The position numbers and the translations under genes were made by a program. A stretch of 64,000 nucleotides of DNA from Priestia iocasae (lineage in GTDB: Bacteria; Bacillota; Bacilli; Bacillales; Bacillaceae_H). Location: NCBI RefSeq assembly GCF_016909075.1, contig NZ_JAFBFC010000003.1, positions 310,001-374,000 on the forward strand, written 5' to 3'. The notes below the pieces were generated by a model, which was not told the origin of the DNA, did not search any database, and saw only the letters and a list, made by a program, of their open reading frames with translations. Below, piece by piece: positions 44,448-52,463 of the stretch (within the stretch, counting starts at the first letter, position 1; each line of letters begins with the position of its first letter).

Positions 44448-44621
44448 TTATTTATTTGGAGGCATTTCAATATAGTTCATCATTTGTATTGCTGCTCCAC
44501 TCGCTTGTTGAATACGAGGTGGGTTTTTAATTTCTAACGTTAACATCGCTAACATGAATAATTGAATTAATAATGAAAACATAAGAACAACGAATGTATT
44601 TCGTCGTATGTCTATGTCCAA
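44448..44621 (-). CDS. 57-aa membrane protein under Mn2+ riboswitch control
   Basis: The frame from TTG at 44621 gives MDIDIRRNTFVVLMFSLLIQ with one membrane helix (residues ~8-30), then a soluble tail with IKNPPRIQQASGAAIQ. AAGGAG lies about 12 bases upstream. It is the first gene after a yybP-ykoY riboswitch and its terminator (44713-44845). Genes after this riboswitch normally encode Mn2+ exporters such as MntP, MneA/UPF0016, TerC or P-type ATPases. This one is too small to be any of these, so a new manganese-linked small protein is a reasonable inference. The TTG start is not certain. Confidence 0.55.
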   Translation of the reverse strand: MDIDIRRNTFVVLMFSLLIQLFMLAMLTLEIKNPPRIQQASGAAIQMMNYIEMPPNK

Positions 44622-44712
44622 CTAAAATCGTTTCTCCTTCTTTTTATCAAAATAGAATGATTATGAAAAACGATTACTTCTACACCACAAATCTTCCCTT
44701 CAAAAAGAATAT

Positions 44713-44743
44713 AAAAAGACCCTTACCTAATAAGGCAAAGGTC
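44713..44743 (-). terminator. Riboswitch expression-platform terminator
   Basis: GACCTTTGCC faces GGTAAGGGTC around TTATTA, followed by five T. Its left arm is the 3' end of the aptamer, so ligand binding should prevent termination. Confidence 0.8.
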
Positions 44744-44845
44744 TGGCTAGACATTCATTAAATGTCAACAAAGCCGATGGAACGCATTCCATGTATTGAC
44801 GACTTTGTTTCAGGTATTCCCTGACGCTACTCCCCTAAGCGAGTC
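44734..44845 (-). ncRNA. yybP-ykoY (manganese) riboswitch
   Basis: On the minus strand the family landmarks occur in order: GGGGAGTAGCG (44826-44835), ACAAAGTCGTCAATACATGG, ATCGGCTTTGTTGACA and CTAGCCAGACCTTTGCC (44734-44744 end). These are the conserved 5' loop, the paired AAAGTCG/CGGCTTT helix and the closing segment of the yybP-ykoY class, which senses Mn2+. A sigmaA promoter and a terminator bracket it. It controls the small ORF at 44448. Confidence 0.9.
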
Positions 44846-44861
44846 TGTTTACTTACTTGTT

Positions 44862-44890
44862 ATTATAAAGAGTCTTTATACGTTTTACAA
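44862..44890 (-). promoter_or_regulatory. SigmaA promoter of the riboswitch transcript
   Basis: TTGTAA (44885-44890) and TATAAT (44862-44867) are separated by 17 bases, with the aptamer starting about 15 bases downstream. Confidence 0.75.
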
Positions 44891-44911
44891 GTATTTTTCA
44901 CCATCAATCTC

Positions 44912-45484
44912 TTACTCAATTTTTGCCCATAGCTCTTCTGGATTTACCTCATATACATTGCTGTCTCGATACATCATATTCGCCATAATGAACTCACGGC
45001 GAATGGTCGCATAATCATCATGGTATTTTTTTATGTATTCATTTATTTCTTTTTCTTCGTACTTTATTCCTCGCTCAAATCCTTTTATTAAATGGCGAAG
45101 AAGCATTAGTTTCTTTTTGCGTTGAGCCGGAATCTGCTTAATCGTTCCATCTTGATTAAGAAAATTTCGAACCACTTCATAATGTGATGAATCCATCTTT
45201 TTTTCATCCTCTCTTTCAAAAATAAGTGACAGTAACGCACTTGATCCCCTTCGAATGACGTCTTCATTTATATAGAAGTAAATGGTGTTTTTTTCACGCC
45301 TTTGGTAAATGGCACTCACATCTTTTAACTTATTCATATGATGAGTAATCGTTGGAGGCGTCAATCCAAGCTTGCCAGCTAGCGCCTGCCCATGTAAGGG
45401 TCCTTTTGCTAGAAGTGATAGTATACGGATACGCGTGGGATCTCCTAACGTCTTATAAAAGCTGACTAATCGATTTAATTGCAT
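44912..45484 (-). CDS. ArsR-type regulator with DUF2087 domain
   Basis: A winged helix at residues 1-90 (LGDPTRIRILSLLAKGPLHG, TPPTITHHMNKLKD) is followed by a DUF2087 domain (FLNQDGTIKQIPAQRKKKLM, YHDDYATIRREFIMANMMYR). The effector is unknown. Overlapping palindromes lie 16-40 bases upstream of the ATG (45500-45524), suggesting autoregulation. 190 aa. Confidence 0.85.
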   Translation of the reverse strand: MQLNRLVSFYKTLGDPTRIRILSLLAKGPLHGQALAGKLGLTPPTITHHMNKLKDVSAIYQRREKNTIYFYINEDVIRRGSSALLSLIFEREDEKKMDSSHYEVVRNFLNQDGTIKQIPAQRKKKLMLLRHLIKGFERGIKYEEKEINEYIKKYHDDYATIRREFIMANMMYRDSNVYEVNPEELWAKIE

Positions 45485-45499
45485 ATTTCAGCACACCTC

Positions 45500-45524
45500 A
45501 TTAGATAATTATCTAATTAGATAA
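45500..45524. promoter_or_regulatory. Overlapping palindromes, ArsR operator candidate
   Basis: ATTAGATAATTATCTAAT (45500-45517) is a perfect 18-bp palindrome and overlaps a second one, TTATCTAATTAGATAA (45509-45524). Three alternating half-sites AGATAA/TTATCT are thus in helical phase before the arsR-type gene. Confidence 0.65.
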
Positions 45525-45616
45525 TAATAAAAATAGATTTATCTGTCAATTTTTTCTTTTATTCATCTTGTATTACTTTATAATAAAGTAAGAAAATTCT
45601 AAAAAGGGAGATATGT

Positions 45617-46090
45617 ATGACTTTACAACAAACAGAACAAATCAATCATCAAAAGTTAGCTGTTACGTACTTTAATGAAACATGGGAATTTTTAGACAAA
45701 GACTCTCGTTCCATTGAAGAGATCGAACAAATGATTCATCTTGCTCACGCATCATTCTTTCATTGGAATCAAGTTGAATCATGCACAGATCAAAATCGCT
45801 CGATTGGTTACTGGCAGCTATCAAGGGTATATTCCGTAGCAACTATGGCTGATCAAGCCCTTTATTACGCTAACTTGTGTATCGAGATTAGCATAAGAAC
45901 TCATTTAGAGCCGTTTTATGTTGCATATGCTTATGAGGCACAAGCAAGGGCATACGCACACCTTCAAAAAGATGATTTAGCAAAAGAAGCACTGCATGAC
46001 GCAACTACCTACATAAAAAAAATTGAAAGCTCAGAAGCTAAAGAACTCGTTCTAAAAGACATAGAAGAAATCGAAGAAAAGTTAAAGTAA
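45617..46090 (+). CDS. Alpha-helical TPR-like protein
   Basis: The 157-aa all-helical protein has repeat-like helices: IGYWQLSRVYSVATMADQAL and PFYVAYAYEAQARAYAHLQK, then KDDLAKEALHDATTYIKKIE. TPR-like packing is likely. No catalytic motif is visible. It is divergent from the arsR-type gene, whose operator region it shares. Confidence 0.65.
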   Translation: MTLQQTEQINHQKLAVTYFNETWEFLDKDSRSIEEIEQMIHLAHASFFHWNQVESCTDQNRSIGYWQLSRVYSVATMADQALYYANLCIEISIRTHLEPFYVAYAYEAQARAYAHLQKDDLAKEALHDATTYIKKIESSEAKELVLKDIEEIEEKLK

Positions 46091-46107
46091 CCTTTTTAAT
46101 ACCTAAA

Positions 46108-46164
46108 AAAATCCCTTGGCTATCTATCCAGGTATCATACCGGATGCTATAGACAAGGGATTTT
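46108..46164. terminator. CCCTTGCC-family hairpin, copy D
   Basis: AAATCCCTTGGC faces GACAAGGGATTTT; inner CTATCCAGG faces CCGGATGCTATAG. It lies between convergent genes. Confidence 0.8.
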
Positions 46165-46212
46165 GTCGCTTCTATAAACAGGCTCAATTTGTACACCTGT
46201 CGATGAAGGACA

Positions 46213-46920
46213 TTATGATTCTTTAATTGCTGCTTCTAGCGCCACAATAATCATGTCATTAAATGTTGTTTGACGCTCTTCTGCCGTTGTTTCTTCTCCA
46301 GTAAAGATGTGGTCACTTACTGTTAAGACAGATAATGCTTTGCGGCCATATTTCGCTGCTAACGTGTATAGAGCCGTTGTTTCCATTTCAACAGCTAGCA
46401 CACCATGTGCTGCTAATTTTTCAAGTTGAGAGTCATCATTGTAGAATTGATCAGCCGTGAACACATTTCCTACTTTTAGTTGAAGTCCTTTTTCAACACC
46501 TGCATCGTAGGCACGTTTTAATAAATCAAAGTCTGCTGTCGGTGCATAATCAATTGCTCCAAATTTTACACGATTCATGTTTGAATCTGTTGATGAAGAC
46601 ATCGCTAAAATAACGTCACGTACCTTTACATCTTTTTGAATCGCTCCACACGTTCCAACGCGAATCAAGTTTTGAACACCGTATTCGTTCATTAATTCAT
46701 TTACATAAATCGCAATTGACGGTACACCCATTCCTGTTCCTTGAACAGACACACGCTTACCTTTATACGTACCAGTAAACCCTAACATGCCTCGTACTTC
46801 GTTATAGCACGTTACATCTTCTAAAAATGTTTCTGCAATATATTTTGCACGAAGTGGATCTCCTGGAAGAAGAATTGTTTCTGCAATCTCACCTTTTTTT
46901 GCTCCAATATGTACGCTCAT
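46213..46920 (-). CDS. deoD: Purine-nucleoside phosphorylase
   Basis: The 235-aa hexameric-type phosphorylase begins [20 protein letters not shown], with the phosphate-site GTGMGVPS and the purine-site [12 protein letters not shown] and [10 protein letters not shown]. It cleaves purine nucleosides with phosphate for salvage. Length and motifs are those of B. subtilis DeoD. Confidence 0.95.
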   Translation of the reverse strand: MSVHIGAKKGEIAETILLPGDPLRAKYIAETFLEDVTCYNEVRGMLGFTGTYKGKRVSVQGTGMGVPSIAIYVNELMNEYGVQNLIRVGTCGAIQKDVKVRDVILAMSSSTDSNMNRVKFGAIDYAPTADFDLLKRAYDAGVEKGLQLKVGNVFTADQFYNDDSQLEKLAAHGVLAVEMETTALYTLAAKYGRKALSVLTVSDHIFTGEETTAEERQTTFNDMIIVALEAAIKES

Positions 46921-47058
46921 TTTGTCCCTCCTATAAAAGTAAACCTTTCATTAGTATGATAAGTTTTATGATTTTTTAGTAGTAGTATGATGTCTGACTT
47001 CTCATGAAAGCGCATCACATCTCTACCCCTTACACTATACCATAATTCAACGAAACAG

Positions 47059-47613
47059 CTATACTTTTCGTGTTTTCTTTTTATAAACATAGTGACCTAA
47101 GAAAATAATTGCTACAATGGTTATCATTCCTTTTCCGATCATACTATTATTCATCACTTCTTGTACTGCGTAGACTTCCAAGAGAACAGCAGGTGCTTTG
47201 CCTAATGTGCTAGCAGTAAAAAATAGTCCCATCGATACAGAACTAACAGAGGCGATTGCAGTAACAGCCCCAGAAGGAACAAATGGAAGTAGCCTTAACA
47301 AGACAATAAGTTGAAACGCTTCTTTTCCACTTACTTGTTGCAGTCTATTCATCCATTTCGGCTCTTTTTCACGAGTTGATAACCACTTTAATACACCTTT
47401 TCGATACAACCAAAATGCAACCAATACACCGAGAGACTCACCAATGAAAGACAAAATCATTCCACCTGTAAATCCATACATATACACATTCGCGGCTGTT
47501 AAAAAAGCGCTTGGAATAACGGCCACGATGCTAATTATTACATTAACTAAAATACTGATGACAAACGCAACCTCTTGATACTGTTGAAACCATTCAATAA
47601 CGATTTGTTGCAC
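47059..47613 (-). CDS. TVP38/TMEM64-family membrane protein
   Basis: From GTG at 47613 (AAAGGATG upstream) the 184-aa protein has five or so helices and the VTT motifs GFTGGMILSFIGESLGVLVA and LLRLLPFVPSGAVTAIASVS. The family belongs to the DedA-like lipid scramblase superfamily. The frame is open to 47742, where it would overlap a divergent small gene, and this is rejected. Confidence 0.85.
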   Translation of the reverse strand: MQQIVIEWFQQYQEVAFVISILVNVIISIVAVIPSAFLTAANVYMYGFTGGMILSFIGESLGVLVAFWLYRKGVLKWLSTREKEPKWMNRLQQVSGKEAFQLIVLLRLLPFVPSGAVTAIASVSSVSMGLFFTASTLGKAPAVLLEVYAVQEVMNNSMIGKGMITIVAIIFLGHYVYKKKTRKV

Positions 47614-47694
47614 AATCCATACATCCTTTGTAAAAACTGGTGTGATGAAAGAAGAAGAAGATGGTGATTCTAATGGAGAAAGAGGTGAAGAACA

Positions 47695-47814
47695 ATGGCG
47701 AATCAACAAATGAGCAAAAAGCTCCAACAAGCTGTTCAACACGCAAATGAAACAAACCCAACTTCAAAACGCAGCCTTAAACCTGTTACATCTAAATCTG
47801 ATAAAAAATTATAA
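47695..47814 (+). CDS. 39-aa basic small protein
   Basis: AGAGGTGA precedes ATG; the product is MANQQMSKKLQQAVQHANET then NPTSKRSLKPVTSKSDKKL. Small, Lys/Ser/Gln-rich and soluble, it looks like minor small acid-soluble spore proteins, but I recognise no family. The next small gene follows in 17 bases. Confidence 0.5.
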   Translation: MANQQMSKKLQQAVQHANETNPTSKRSLKPVTSKSDKKL

Positions 47815-47831
47815 AAGGTTAGGTGATTATT

Positions 47832-47990
47832 ATGGGCAAGAAACATCGAAATCGCATTAATTCACCAAAGAAAAACAATCATATCCCTGCAGAAGCCATC
47901 GTTGCTGAACACGAAGCTCATGCAGATGAATATTCGGCAGCAAAGCGCAAAAACGGCCCTGGTCATAATCAAAAAGATTACACTGGGTAA
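47832..47990 (+). CDS. 52-aa hydrophilic small protein
   Basis: AGGTGATTATT precedes ATG; the product begins MGKKHRNRINSPKKNNHIPA and ends KRKNGPGHNQKDYTG. Highly charged, no hydrophobic core. It forms an operon with the preceding 39-aa gene and ends at a strong terminator. Spore-associated function is possible. Confidence 0.55.
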   Translation: MGKKHRNRINSPKKNNHIPAEAIVAEHEAHADEYSAAKRKNGPGHNQKDYTG

Positions 47991-47997
47991 CGTCGTA

Positions 47998-48035
47998 AAT
48001 GTCCCAAAAGGCATTGTCCATTTTGGGACATTTTT
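47998..48035. terminator. Bidirectional terminator
   Basis: AAATGTCCCAAAA faces TTTTGGGACATTT. Confidence 0.9.
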
Positions 48036-48038
48036 CTG

Positions 48039-48362
48039 TTATCGCACTTGTATTCGATTAACAGGCTTCCATCCACCTGACCATAATTTATAATAAAATT
48101 TCCCTCTCGTTCCTTCATCAATTAAGATAACATCTCCAGTACTAATATACCTTGCTTGAAAATCTTTTGGAAGCGTATCGGCTACATTAAACATTTGAAA
48201 TATTTTCTGTGCTGCTTCATCATGACTACCAGCTTTTAACGTAAGGCGATAAACCTGCTTATATCCCTTTTCCTCTCCTTTTACTTTTGTTTGCATAATC
48301 GTTACATCATACTCTGTACTCCACCTAAACAAACGCTTTATGATCTTCCATATGTTAAACAT
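48039..48362 (-). CDS. yodL: YodL-like protein
   Basis: The 107-aa protein begins MFNIWKIIKRL after GAAGGGGG and contains YKQVYRLTLKAGSHDEAAQK, FNVADTLPKDFQARYISTGD and VILIDEGTRGKFYYKLWSGG WKPVNRI. That pattern fits B. subtilis YodL, a small cytosolic sporulation protein reported to act on MreB-type proteins. Other yod/yoz genes in this window support it. The symbol is inferred from memory of the family. Confidence 0.6.
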   Translation of the reverse strand: MFNIWKIIKRLFRWSTEYDVTIMQTKVKGEEKGYKQVYRLTLKAGSHDEAAQKIFQMFNVADTLPKDFQARYISTGDVILIDEGTRGKFYYKLWSGGWKPVNRIQVR

Positions 48363-48684
48363 CCAATAGCCCCCTTCAGTTAACACAAGGATTTTTTAAA
48401 TATATTAGCGTTTTAAAACAAGATATCCTTTATCAAAACAACACTTATTTTGTCGATTAGGTACTATACTGAATGAAAGATTCTCCACATTCATCTTTTT
48501 CGTTACTTTACAACCACAAAAACACTTAAAATAATAAGTCTTAAGATCTATAAAATGAACAAAAAATCGAATAACCTCTTTTGAAAAATAAACCTTTAGT
48601 AATGTACTAAAATTTCATTATTTTCTGTATATTTAATGTCTACTGGTTGTTTTTACATAAATTTCTTTTTAAAAAGGAGAGAGT

Positions 48685-50103
48685 ATGTTGAAAAAGAAAC
48701 TTTTAATGACTGCTGTATTAAGTGGGGCATTGACACTTTCATCTTTTGGTCCATTCAATGTTCTAGCTCATGATGAATTAGGTGATGTCAATGTTGACAA
48801 AGGGGATCGTGCTGAATACAACGATTTAGCGGCTGAAGTATTAAGAGGTAGCAAAAATCTAAAATACTGGCATGAAGTCGCAGCACCAGAACCGAACGTC
48901 GTACGAGCTGATGGGAAACAAAACTCTTTTGCCGATGTGTATGCTCATAAAGGATTTGCTTACTTAGGTACGCATACAAAGAATGGAGCTAATGGTGGCG
49001 TTCGTGTCTATGACTTAAAAGATCCAGCTAATCCAAAAGAAGTAGCGGTATTTGCAAACAACGATATTCCTGGTACGTGGCAAGAAAAAGTAATTGTAAA
49101 GTCGATTAATACACCAGATTTTAAAGGTGATTTAGCAGTTGTCAGCGTTCAGCAGACAAATCGTGCAAACCCTGACTCAAAAGGTGGTTTCCTTCTTTAT
49201 GATGTGACAGACCCATATAACCCTAAAAAATTAGGGTTTTCAGAAGTAACAAAGAAAACAAGAGGAACACATGAGCTTTATTTAACTACTCAAGGTAATC
49301 GTGCTATTGTCTTAACCGCTAATCCTTACGCTGATTATTATAGCCATGGTGAAGAGAAAGATTTCCAAATTGTTGATGTATCAAACCCTACTCAGCCTAA
49401 AAAGCTATGGGAATTTGACCCTCGCATGCTTCCAGAAGTAGCAGATGATTTTGACGGATACTTTTGGAAATCTCCTGATGGAAAAACGCGCCCCGTGTTT
49501 AATCATAGTACAAGGGTGGATGGGGATTATGCTTATATTTCAATGTGGGATTTAGGGACCATTATTTTTGATATTAGCAATCCTGAAAACCCAACGTACT
49601 TAGGGCGCACAGATTTCGCTTCTCACCAACAAGGTTCTGCTCACTCATCAGCTGTCGCAAAAGGTGGAAACATCTTAATCGAAACACGTGAAGTATATCA
49701 GCCGTTAAAGCCTGGCTATGAAAAAGCATTTGGCTACACGCGTATCTTTGACATTAAAGATAAAAAGAATCCAAAATTACTAAGTGAATTTAAAACAGAC
49801 TTAACAACTGATATTCCTGACGATGCAACTTCATCTTACAGCACATTCTCAAGAACGGTTCACGACCCAAAAGTACATGGCAACACACTTTACCTTTCTC
49901 ACTATGCAGGCGGTGTCATTGCTGTTGATATTACAAATCCAGCAAATCCGACTGAAATTGGGAGATATACACCAGAAAAATCAGATGTGTGGGGTGTATT
50001 CGTTGACCGAAACTATGTATTAGCTTCTGATATTGGTTCAGGACTAAAAGTTTTACAAAAGAATAATAGCGGTGGAAACGGAAACACAGGCTTACAGCGC
50101 TAA
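48685..50103 (+). CDS. Secreted LVIVD-repeat beta-propeller protein
   Basis: A signal peptide ends near FGPFNVLAH. The body has repeats of the LVIVD type, for example VRVYDLKDPANPKEVAVF, LLYDVTDPYNPKKLGF, QIVDVSNPTQPKKLWEF and IFDISNPENPTYLGR, which build a propeller. Such proteins are surface or secreted and of unknown function. 472 aa. The 298 bases upstream hold no gene. A strong terminator follows at 50156. Confidence 0.9.
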   Translation: MLKKKLLMTAVLSGALTLSSFGPFNVLAHDELGDVNVDKGDRAEYNDLAAEVLRGSKNLKYWHEVAAPEPNVVRADGKQNSFADVYAHKGFAYLGTHTKNGANGGVRVYDLKDPANPKEVAVFANNDIPGTWQEKVIVKSINTPDFKGDLAVVSVQQTNRANPDSKGGFLLYDVTDPYNPKKLGFSEVTKKTRGTHELYLTTQGNRAIVLTANPYADYYSHGEEKDFQIVDVSNPTQPKKLWEFDPRMLPEVADDFDGYFWKSPDGKTRPVFNHSTRVDGDYAYISMWDLGTIIFDISNPENPTYLGRTDFASHQQGSAHSSAVAKGGNILIETREVYQPLKPGYEKAFGYTRIFDIKDKKNPKLLSEFKTDLTTDIPDDATSSYSTFSRTVHDPKVHGNTLYLSHYAGGVIAVDITNPANPTEIGRYTPEKSDVWGVFVDRNYVLASDIGSGLKVLQKNNSGGNGNTGLQR

Positions 50104-50155
50104 TAGTTTCAAAAAGCACATATCCATTTATATTACTAAGTTTCAAAAAAATAGT

Positions 50156-50205
50156 AAGGACTGAGTTGAATGGGACGATTCCACCCCTTTCAACTCAGTC
50201 CTTTT
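50156..50205. terminator. Terminator
   Basis: AAGGACTGAGTTGAA faces TTCAACTCAGTCCTT, a perfect 15-bp stem between convergent genes. Confidence 0.9.
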
Positions 50206-50208
50206 CTT

Positions 50209-50712
50209 TTACGATACAATTTTCCCTTTAACAAGTTGACGCTTTAATTGCTGAACCATATCTTCATATACAAAACGTAAACTTGAATCACAAATCAAAT
50301 CATATTTTGTACACTTCACAGAAACAAACAATACCTTTGTTTTCGAGCATGTGACGGATAAATCAACCGTAAGCTCTAGCTCTCCATGACGATTCAGCTG
50401 ATACACACGAGGTCCGCAAAATAAAGATGGCGTTTCAACTGATGTACACTTTTCTTCTTTTAAAATTGTAACCACACATTCTTCTACTACCGATCCTAAT
50501 GCTTCTGTCATCGCCTCAAGTAATGTCATGTGAGTATGACCATAAAGCAAGGGCAAATCATGAAAAATCGTTCGAATTTGTTCATATGGATGTTTTGTTT
50601 GTAGAGACTCTTTATATTGACGAACCTCTACTGAATTACATTGCGACATATATGTATGTAAGCGTTGAAGATACGTTTCACGAAAATACGTAACTTTACT
50701 ATTCTTACTCAA
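50209..50712 (-). CDS. Hypothetical protein
   Basis: From TTG at 50712 (AAGGAGGAG at 7 bases) the 167-aa frame is MSKNSKVTYFRETYLQRLHT with later HMTLLEAMTEALGSVVEECV and LFCGPRVYQLN. No signal peptide or motif is recognised. It lies 43 bases after the PAP2 gene on the same strand. Confidence 0.55.
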   Translation of the reverse strand: MSKNSKVTYFRETYLQRLHTYMSQCNSVEVRQYKESLQTKHPYEQIRTIFHDLPLLYGHTHMTLLEAMTEALGSVVEECVVTILKEEKCTSVETPSLFCGPRVYQLNRHGELELTVDLSVTCSKTKVLFVSVKCTKYDLICDSSLRFVYEDMVQQLKRQLVKGKIVS

Positions 50713-50755
50713 GTTCTTACTCCTCCTTAACGACACAATGTATATATATCCCGTT

Positions 50756-51391
50756 TCATCCTCTTTCAACCCCCTTTTTTTTACGTAACATACGCTCCCA
50801 CAAAATAAACACACTGAACAACCAAACAATCCCTGCTGCAAAGCCCGCTACTACGTCTGTAAAATAATGAACACCTAAATACATGCGGCTAAAGCCAATC
50901 ATACTGATGAGTACAAGAAGTAATAGGTGTATGACTGTCTTTGCGCGATTTTGTTCAGGTACAAATACATTTATCAACAAGATGAGGCCGCCATAAAAAG
51001 CCATTGAATTCATAGCATGTCCACTTGGAAAGCTATAATGACTAGCTTCTATCAGCTGATCGAGCTGTGGACGAGGTCGTTCAAACAAATCTTTTAATAA
51101 CCAATTTAATGAACGCGAACCAAAATACACGAGCGTAATGAACGCAACTGCAACGGCTTCTCTTTTATATAGCAAATAAATAATGAGCCCGAACCAGATA
51201 GGTGCTGTAAGGTACCATGATCCCACTTCTGTAAAAAAAACCATAATGGGTGTGAGCCAAGCTTTCCTCAACTCAAATACCCCTTTTAACACTTGACGAT
51301 CAAAGACTTCTAACCAAGGGGCTTTATGGATAAATACAATCAGTAAAAAAACAAATAAAGAACTTAAAACTAACATCATCTGCTTTTTCAT
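50756..51391 (-). CDS. PAP2-family phosphatase
   Basis: The three acid-phosphatase motifs are complete: KDLFERPRPQ, SYSFPSGHAMNS as SHYSFPSGHAMNS, and SRMYLGVHYFTDVVAG. Six membrane helices surround them. Such enzymes dephosphorylate lipid phosphates such as undecaprenyl-PP or phosphatidic acid. ATG at 51391 gives MKKQMMLVLSSLFVF. 211 aa. Confidence 0.9.
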   Translation of the reverse strand: MKKQMMLVLSSLFVFLLIVFIHKAPWLEVFDRQVLKGVFELRKAWLTPIMVFFTEVGSWYLTAPIWFGLIIYLLYKREAVAVAFITLVYFGSRSLNWLLKDLFERPRPQLDQLIEASHYSFPSGHAMNSMAFYGGLILLINVFVPEQNRAKTVIHLLLLVLISMIGFSRMYLGVHYFTDVVAGFAAGIVWLFSVFILWERMLRKKKGVERG

Positions 51392-51418
51392 GTTATACAC
51401 AACTCTCTATGTAAAAAT

Positions 51419-51471
51419 GAAAACCGCCCCTTTACTTCCTCGCTCACGTATGATGGGAAAGGGGCGATTTA
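51419..51471 (-). terminator. Terminator
   Basis: AAACCGCCCCTTT faces AAAGGGGCGATTT, after the 46-aa gene at 51475. Confidence 0.8.
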
Positions 51472-51474
51472 CTA

Positions 51475-51615
51475 TTAACCGTTTTTCTTCGGTTGTTTAT
51501 AATGTTCTTTTTGAGGTGCCTGATTCGCCACAAATTCATTTGAGAACTCAGGTTCCATACGTTTCGACTTAATAATTGCTTTTTGTTCTGCTTGATTACT
51601 ATGTTTATGCGACAT
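51475..51615 (-). CDS. 46-aa hydrophilic small protein
   Basis: AAAGGGGG lies 7 bases before ATG; the product is MSHKHSNQAEQKAIIKSKRM then EPEFSNEFVANQAPQKEHYK. It is soluble, rich in Lys/Gln/Glu/His and has no known motif. It stands between Spo0M and PAP2, with its own terminator. Confidence 0.6.
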   Translation of the reverse strand: MSHKHSNQAEQKAIIKSKRMEPEFSNEFVANQAPQKEHYKQPKKNG

Positions 51616-51678
51616 TGTTATGCCCCCTTTCTCACATTCTTACTATGTGAAAAAAGAGCGACGATTATTCGTGGCTAC

Positions 51679-52449
51679 TTAGCTATACTTTGAAATAAGC
51701 TGATCTAGAATCGATTTAACATGGGCAGTATCTCGCTCATGAACCGTTGTCTTCACTAACGTTTCATCCATCTCAAGCGCTTCTGCTAAAAAGCCACCTA
51801 ATCCTCTTGCACGCCTATCGACTTCAATAAGAAGTTCATATTGATCCTGACCATCTGGCTGCACAATCACTTCTACCTCATCAAGCTTACCGAAATACGG
51901 CCCTCTTGTTGGAACAAATTCAAACTCCTGTACGAATGGAAGTCTCTTACGCATTCTTCTTGGCGCTTCCTCACATTCGACTTGACGCAAGCGAAACCCT
52001 AGTTGTTCCATTGCCGGAATGACAGCTGACACCATTTTATTAGGCAATACGTTTACATAGTCAACATCTTGTGGATCAACCGCATTTTTAATGTCTAACC
52101 CTGTCGCTACCCATACACGTGTTTTCCCCATTGTAATCGGCGTGTCTTTTGGAAGCTCAAATGAAAATGGCAGCTGCTTCGTTTCACCTGGAGTAATAAC
52201 AAAAGGATTCGTAATCTTAAAGTTATTCAACATAACATCTTGCTTTACTTTTTTATCATCTACTTCTCTTACATAGCTTGTAAAGAGCTGTAAATAAATA
52301 CTATCAATCTCTTGTTCAATATTCCCACCGTATACCTCGACAACACCTTCAATTTTTGAACCAGCCGTTAATTGATCCTTATACAATTTCGTATCAACTT
52401 TCGCTGCACCAATTCCAATACGAGCTAATACTTTGTTAAATAAAGCCAT
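51679..52449 (-). CDS. spo0M: Sporulation-control protein Spo0M
   Basis: The 256-aa protein begins MALFNKVLARIGIGAAKVDT and has the arrestin-like beta sandwich with KIEGVVEVYGGNIEQEIDSI and YFGKLDEVEVIVQPDGQDQY. Length and sequence match B. subtilis Spo0M, a protein that affects early sporulation. It follows a Ser/Thr kinase gene by 14 bases and so is in one operon with it. Confidence 0.95.
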   Translation of the reverse strand: MALFNKVLARIGIGAAKVDTKLYKDQLTAGSKIEGVVEVYGGNIEQEIDSIYLQLFTSYVREVDDKKVKQDVMLNNFKITNPFVITPGETKQLPFSFELPKDTPITMGKTRVWVATGLDIKNAVDPQDVDYVNVLPNKMVSAVIPAMEQLGFRLRQVECEEAPRRMRKRLPFVQEFEFVPTRGPYFGKLDEVEVIVQPDGQDQYELLIEVDRRARGLGGFLAEALEMDETLVKTTVHERDTAHVKSILDQLISKYS

Positions 52450-52463
52450 TATTCTCCCTCCAA

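Noticed and set aside
47614-47742. Longer start of the TVP38-type protein
   Set aside because: It would run through the start of a divergent small gene and gives a low-complexity Ser/Pro leader; a ribosome site supports GTG 47613.
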